A DNA stretch of 64,000 bases from Megachile rotundata (lineage: Eukaryota; Arthropoda; Insecta; Hymenoptera; Megachilidae): positions 8,494,001-8,558,000 of the forward strand of contig NC_134988.1 in NCBI RefSeq assembly GCF_050947335.1, given 5' to 3'. How positions within the stretch are numbered: position 1 is the first letter of the stretch; the number at the start of each line of letters is the position of its first letter. Under the pieces are notes generated by a model, which saw only the letters and a list, made by a program, of their open reading frames with translations, searched no databases and was not told where the DNA came from. A program made the position numbers and the translations under genes. Positions 59,311-64,000 of this stretch are shown one piece after another.

Positions 59311-59711
59311 CCAAATCACGAAATCATGAAACCTCGATTTACCAAATTAAAACTATTAAATTATCCCCCCGCCCCACCCCCGAAAATTTCAAATTTCCAA
59401 ATATGCAAATTTCTAATCCGCCAAATACAAGGTAAACCCCTTATCCCCTTCAACAAAAATATTAATATTCCACAACCTTCCTACATAATTAATAATAAAA
59501 GTATATCACTCTCAGTACCTCCTTGCAAACTACAAACATTATACAATATTTCCTACCATAAATCCCACAAAAACACAGCACAAATTCCGCAGTCACCATA
59601 TCGCAACCTACGGCTTTTCCTCCCTTGATATATAAACGGTCATACGTGTTTTGGAAGGCAATTCGTAAAAAGTTACATTTGTTTTGAACGAAAATATTTG
59701 TACATTTTCAG
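59311..59711. other. Intron end
   Basis: C-rich near 59365 (CCCCCCGCCCCACCCCCG), then AT-rich up to the acceptor ATTTTCAG at 59711. Nothing else is recognised. Confidence 0.5.
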
Positions 59712-59960
59712 ACACGGAGAACGGAACATGTGTACCTTGCGAGGCAAACTGTGCCAGTTGCCAAGATAGGCCGGATAAATGTACCAGTTGCGAACATCAC
59801 TTGGTTATGTATGAAAACAAGTGTTACGCGGCGTGTCCTTTGTACACCTACGAGACTCAAGATTACAACTGTGCGCCGTGCCATTCTAGCTGCGAAACTT
59901 GCAACGGCACTGCTGAAAATCAGTGCATCTCTTGTCGCTCAGGATTGTTCTCGCTAAACG
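59712..59960 (+). CDS. Fur2: Fur2 cysteine-rich exon 2 (two FU repeats)
   Basis: This completes codon 737 and encodes 738-819 plus one base. It contains two furin-like repeats, NGTCVPCEANCASCQ through CTSCEHHLVM, and YNCAPCHSSCETCNG through CISCRSGLFSLN. NGT and NCASC context give possible N-glycosylation at NGT sites. It is defined by ATTTTCAG and the donor AACG before GTGTGT. This donor is weaker than its neighbours, but the phase-1 end joins exactly to the next exon as Gly-Thr-Cys. Confidence 0.92.
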
Positions 59961-60713
59961 GTGTGTATAATACAGTGATCATTAAAAGTTGACCATTGTT
60001 GTACTGATAACCTAGAAACTTTACCACCTTTTGCGTTCTAAAATTTGTACATAAATTAGTTTTGTTGGAGTAATGTTTAATCTAAATGAGAGTGGTGTAC
60101 CACATGAAACACAAATATGTGGATTCATTGTAATATTTTTGCAGATATTTAGATTTATAACTGGTAGGTAACCTCTCATTAATGATGACATACTGTAGTA
60201 AACAAGTTTGATACGTTAGAACGATGAGGAGTAAGCTAATTTGATATGTGACATGTCTTAAGCCGCTGCCACGCGCATCAGTCTTAATACATTTGTGAAT
60301 TTTTAAATTTGTGATTGACTTTTTTCTCTATGATTCTCTTCTTTTGTAATCAAAGAGTACTCAATGTGCATAGCAATATGAAATGCCTCATAAACCAAAT
60401 AAATGTGTTTGTGACGTGACATGCAGCCTTAAGCCGCCACCACTTTGCTAATATTTTACCTCGTCCTTCTTTTCACGTAGCAATATGTATACCAAGAAAA
60501 TAATCTACAACAAACTACCATCATAAACCGGTACCTCTCCCAAAAAGCCGGTGTTGCTTTAAAATATACTACATATTTAAACTACCACCTAAAATAATAA
60601 ATACCAAAATACCATTTTAGGTGCCACACACATAACATTTAAACTACTACATAAGCTACAACAAATATCCATATACAGCAGTTAATTACAGCGTCCTGTT
60701 CAATAATTTACAG
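59961..60713. other. Intron, nothing recognised
   Basis: AT-rich 753-bp intron with no array or coding frame seen. TTAAGCCGCTGCCACGC near 60258 and TTAAGCCGCCACCACTT near 60431 are related short words. Confidence 0.5.
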
Positions 60714-61182
60714 GAACCTGTAAGGCGTCATGTCCAGCTGGTTACAGCGCGGACAAGAAGCGCCGAGAATGCGTTCCGTGTCCTCCAGGATGCGCCACCT
60801 GTGCCACAGCGACCTGCACCAGCTGCATCGACGGATGGACCCTGAACAAAGAGAGTCTGTGCGCCCCTGAACACTACGATCGCTGCGATATATCCGAATT
60901 CTTCGACAATGGACACTGCACGTCGTGCCACACCTCCTGCAAAACTTGCGCTGGACCTGCGGACAGCGACTGCATATCCTGTCAGAACTCGCTGCTTCTT
61001 CAAGGAAAACGATGTGTCTATCAGTGCGATGACGGATATTACTCCATGGCGCAACCTTCGAGGGCTGTGTGTGTTCCTTGTTTACATACTTGCAAGACCT
61101 GCGTGTCCAGGTTGAACTGCACCGCGTGTCAGGATGGATTGCAGCTGCAGAGCGGAGAGTGTAGGTCTTCTTGCGCGCAAGG
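60714..61182 (+). CDS. Fur2: Fur2 cysteine-rich exon 3 (about three FU repeats)
   Basis: This completes codon 820 and encodes 821-975 plus two bases. It reads TCKASCPAGYSADKKRREC, CVPCPPGCATCATATCTSC, then CTSCHTSCKTCAGPADSDC, CISCQNSLLLQGKRCVYQC and CVPCLHTCKTCVSRLNCTAC, giving about three more furin-like repeats with regular CxxCxxxCxxC spacing. NCT is a possible N-glycosylation site. The acceptor TTTACAG is good; the donor is AAGG before GTGAGT. Minus-strand open frames of 108 and 184 codons over this exon are shadows of its GC-rich, stop-poor coding sequence. Confidence 0.94.
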
Positions 61183-61320
61183 GTGAGTTTTATGATTAGA
61201 ACTTGTGAGTTTGTGTTGGAAAATTGATTGTGTGGGAAGGATAATGTGTGGACCTTCATCATGTGAGGATCTTGACTGCATAGGACTCTGGGGATTAGTA
61301 GGTCCTTTGGGAATATGGAA
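61183..61320. other. Intron start, nothing recognised
   Basis: Short intron segment leading into the array at 61321. Confidence 0.4.
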
Positions 61321-62640
61321 AGCTAGCTAGATCCCAGATCTTGTATTGGGATTGTAGCTGAGCACCTTGTCCACATTGAGATTGTTTAATCTAGGAACTA
61401 TAGCTAAGGACCTCGTCCATATTGGGATTCTACAATGTAGGGACTATAGCTGAGCACCTTGTCCACATTGAGATTGTTTAATAAAGGGACTATAGCTAAG
61501 GATCTTGCCCATGTAGGAACCTTTCAATATAGGAATTGTACTAACATACGAACCTTGACCACATATGGATCTTATTCACATTGGGACCTCCTAACATAGG
61601 TGCTATAGTTTGAATCTTTTCAACATAGGAACCCTGTCAGCATAGGAACCTTGCTAACATAAGGACCTTGATCACATAGAAACCTTGCCCACATTAGGAT
61701 CCCCTAACATAGGGTGCTGTAATACGGAACTTGTCAGCATAAGGACCCTACTAACACAAGAACTTTGCTAACGTAGTGACCTTGATCACATAGAAACCTT
61801 GCTCACATGGGATCCCTTAACATAGGGTTCTATAGTTTGGAACTTAGCATAAGTACCTTTCCAACATAGAAACCTTACTAACACAGAGATCTTGATCACA
61901 TATAAACCTTGTCCACATTGGGATCTCCTAACATAGATGCTGTAGTTTGGACCTTACCAACATAGAAACCTTATTAACATAAGGACTTTGATCACATCGA
62001 AACCTTGCCCATATTGATCTAACATAGCTACTGTAATTTAGACCTTGCCATGTGGAAACTAACACAGGTCTTACTGACATAGGAACCTTGATCATACAGA
62101 GATCATCAAGTCCACATTAGGAACTGTAGCTATTATTTACCCACATTAGGAATTTCCCATGTTGGAACCCTCTCACGCTCAACCTTGCTCACGTTCGAAT
62201 CTTTCCACATTAAAACCTCATGAATCTTCTCAAGAATCTCGATCTTCGCACATAGAACTCTTTACACTCTGACCATTTCCACTATGACCTTAGAGCCTTC
62301 TGATATAACAAAATTCTCAGATGAGAACCTTGATCATATTGAGGCCATCCCACATCTATTATAGATTATAACACCTAGGTACCTTGTCTACATATAAATC
62401 CACATAACGATCTTAGTCACATTAGCACACGTTCGCATTGAAATCTTTTCCTATTAACCTTGACTGCATCGGAACCTTCCCACATAGGAACCATACTTCA
62501 TTAACACCTCCTTATACAGGGACATTCCGACATAAGAAACTTGATTACCGTATATAGAAACCTTGATTACCTTATACAAGAGCGCTAATTACAACCTGTA
62601 AGGTCTGACGTATGGACCTTATTCAAGCTTGTCCACATGT
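61321..62640. repeat. Degenerate intronic minisatellite, ~46-bp unit
   Basis: CTGAGCACCTTGTCCACATT lies at 61358 and 61450, with CTAAGGACCTCGTCCATATT between them at 61404, so the unit is near 46 bp. Further on the words become ACATAGGAACCTTG, TTGATCACATAGAAACC and GCCCACATTGGGATC, in looser order until about 62640. It is non-coding and divergence rises to the right. Confidence 0.8.
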
Positions 62641-63009
62641 AGTCCGTATGTTACCAATATTTGGAGACTTGTGTATTTCATCCACATAGTTTGCTAATAG
62701 TCTAACGTTACATTCACATCAACTTCCATGATTTCTTACTAGGTCTACAGTAACATTAGCAAAGTTAAAAACTTGACAGCCTTTCATAATTTTTATTATT
62801 GATTCTAGCAATCAGCTTCCATTATCGATTGCAGCAGTTCTTAACTTCCATGTTTCTTGTTATTGATTCCAGCAATATTTAACTTTCATGAATCCTCTTA
62901 TTAAGTCCAAGCATCCTTAACCTCCACAATACCTCTCGAATCCGAAGTTCTTAAAGTTCTCTCGAGAGATCTGAAAGTTTCCAGCTGAAATCCTATCTGT
63001 TGCACGCAG
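62641..63009. other. Intron end, nothing recognised
   Basis: AT-rich with TTAACTTCCATG-like words near 62840-62900. It ends in TGTTGCACGCAG, the acceptor of the next exon. Confidence 0.45.
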
Positions 63010-63209
63010 GTATTACAGCGACAGGGGTCAATGTGCCAAATGTTACCTCTCGTGCAAGACGTGTTCCGGGCCCCGAAGAGATCAGTGCGTAACTTGTCCT
63101 CGAGGATGGCAACTCGCAGCCGGAGAATGTCATCCGGAGTGTCCCGAAGGATTCTTCAAATCTAACTTCGGTTGTCAAAAGTGTCATCACTACTGTCGCA
63201 CGTGCAAAG
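63010..63209 (+). CDS. Fur2: Fur2 cysteine-rich exon 4
   Basis: This completes codon 976 and encodes 977-1042 plus one base. GYYSDRGQCAKCYLSCKTC is followed by GPRRDQCVTCPRGWQLAAG, ECHPECPEGFFKSNFGC and CQKCHHYCRTCK, giving one complete and one partial furin-like repeat. The acceptor is GCACGCAG and the donor AAAG before GTGAGA. The following intron is only 63 bp, in contrast to the kilobase introns elsewhere in the gene. Confidence 0.94.
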
Positions 63210-63272
63210 GTGAGAGAGGATCTTGTGTCGGAGATTTTTCAGAAGTGACAACGTGATTGTAATGCATTACAG

Positions 63273-63554
63273 GGGAAGGTCCATTAGAATGCACCTCGTG
63301 TCCTCCGCATTCCATGCTAGAAGGTGGTTTGTGCATGGAGTGCCTCGGGGCGCAGTATTACGACCCTCTGACGCAACTTTGCAAGAACTGTCACGCTGAT
63401 TGCCGAAGGTGTACGGGTCCTGGGAAATTCAGTTGCGCGGCTTGTTCGCCGCCGTTGCATTTAGACAAATTGAATAATCAGTGCGTACCTTGTTGCACGG
63501 GCAACGAGAAGGGAACCGAAGCTGAAGAGTGTTGCCTTTGCGATCCGGAAACTG
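63273..63554 (+). CDS. Fur2: Fur2 cysteine-rich exon 5 (last FU repeats)
   Basis: This completes codon 1043 and encodes 1044-1136 plus one base. CTSCPPHSMLEGGLCMEC is followed by YYDPLTQLCKNCHADCRRC, TGPGKFSCAACSPP and CVPCCTGNEKGTEAEECC. These are the last furin-like repeats and a terminal cluster of Cys. The acceptor is GCATTACAG and the donor ACTG before GTAAAC. It is separated from the next exon by a 71-bp intron. Unspliced reading would also stay open across that intron but loses the transmembrane frame. Confidence 0.93.
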
Positions 63555-63625
63555 GTAAACTGCGAATTTCATCGTTGATTAAATTGACACTGAGGGTGAT
63601 TTTAATTTTATGGTTTCTTTTACAG

Positions 63626-63843
63626 GTGGCTGCAGGAACAGCTCACCGGCAGGTAAAAGAAGAGTGCCAGGCACAGAATTTGCGGCGGCCGATACGGCCA
63701 TTTCTGAAGTGTATGCGAACTACGAGGGAACAGCCGATAAAAACGATTCAACTACACTGGCGATAACAGCAACTACAACTATTGCTGTTGCCATCTGTCT
63801 GGTGTCCGTCGCATTGTTTGCCACTATTTTCATTGCACTTCAG
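63626..63843 (+). CDS. Fur2: Fur2 juxtamembrane and transmembrane exon (last in window)
   Basis: This completes codon 1137 and encodes 1138-1209. A short juxtamembrane segment (GCRNSSPAGKRRVPGTEF through NYEGTADKNDSTT, with NSS and NDS sequons) precedes a hydrophobic helix at about residues 1181-1209 (63757-63843), with the core IAVAICLVSVALFATIFIAL. This makes the protein a type-I membrane protease. The acceptor is TCTTTTACAG and the donor CAG before GTACGT, phase 0. The cytoplasmic tail and stop codon lie beyond the window, so the gene is 3'-partial. GKRR just outside the membrane is a possible cleavage site for shedding; that is inference. Confidence 0.9.
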
Positions 63844-64000
63844 GTACGTATTTTCGTTCTCACTGAGATCAATACAGTTATGTTAGGATAATTAAGTTGA
63901 TCTAATTGAGTTAGTACACCTTAAATCTATTCGATTAATTTAGGATAACACCTTAAATCGATTGAACTAAGTTAGGATAATCCTGTATTGCGAGATTTCG
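63844..64000. other. Start of the next Fur2 intron
   Basis: It begins GTACGT. TTAGGATAAT and CCTTAAATCKATT recur two or three times (63890-63975), a small local repeat. The next exon is outside the window. Confidence 0.6.

Noticed and set aside
58572..59435. Four + strand open frames (99-196 codons) of Lys-Cys-Gln-rich repeats
   Set aside because: All frames are open at once because the unit has no stop and 16 is not a multiple of three; it lies inside a Fur2 intron.
60708..61262. 184-codon minus-strand frame over the cysteine-rich exon
   Set aside because: Shadow of the furin-repeat exon; reads across the real donor site.
1..64000. CRISPR array or prokaryotic operon
   Set aside because: Tandem arrays here lack unique spacers, and the only gene is a spliced animal gene.

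Overview
This is a window of animal nuclear DNA, most likely from an insect and plausibly a hymenopteran. It is strongly AT-rich with abrupt GC-rich islands, the introns are kilobases long, and short TTAGG-type words of the arthropod telomere kind occur inside it. The order-level guess is inference.

Only one gene can be supported: a furin-type proprotein convertase on the + strand, best matched to insect furin-like protease 2 (Fur2). Twelve exons (35227-35430, 40455-40749, 44723-44895, 47278-47943, 49550-49766, 54189-54654, 57796-57983, 59712-59960, 60714-61182, 63010-63209, 63273-63554, 63626-63843) join with GT-AG sites and compatible phases into 1209 uninterrupted codons. They encode, in order, the end of the inhibitory prodomain with its KKRKKR cleavage site, a complete subtilisin-like catalytic domain (D99, H137, N239 and S319 in partial-protein numbering), the P domain, a low-complexity linker, roughly ten furin-type cysteine-rich repeats, and one transmembrane helix. 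The signal peptide with most of the prodomain, and the cytoplasmic tail, are not in the window. The product should be a type-I membrane endoprotease of the late secretory pathway that cleaves precursors after basic motifs.

Positions 1-35226 hold no recognisable coding exon. They are probably a giant 5' intron or intergenic DNA. This stretch and the Fur2 introns are dominated by repeats. (i) Seven arrays are built on an 8-bp or 16-bp unit (16380-17660, 18390-19280, about 24690-25560, 28150-28990, 36880-37800, 55590-55865, 58200-59310). (ii) Two ~1.3-kb elements with 33-bp terminal inverted repeats carry such arrays and lie in inverted orientation (24530-25813 and 27891-29195), with a solo terminus at 29783-29815. 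(iii) Two foldback-type elements lie at 8354-9218 (filled with a 15-bp ACGCGT-containing array) and 13061-13794. (iv) A ~1.1-kb dispersed repeat occurs twice in inverted orientation, 32 kb apart (5627-6702 and 39189-40278). (v) A ~183-bp dispersed repeat family clusters at 10.7-11.7, 31.3-31.8, 33.0-33.6 and 34.3-34.9 kb. (vi) A 95-bp piggyBac-like MITE has TTAA duplications (57423-57517). (vii) Several intron-specific tandem arrays are present, one of which starts at the exon-4 splice donor.

The long overlapping open frames in the arrays are artefacts of stop-free repeat units whose length is not a multiple of three, so they are not annotated as genes. The most unusual signal is the shared octamer phasing of otherwise different minisatellites and their carriage inside inverted-repeat elements.
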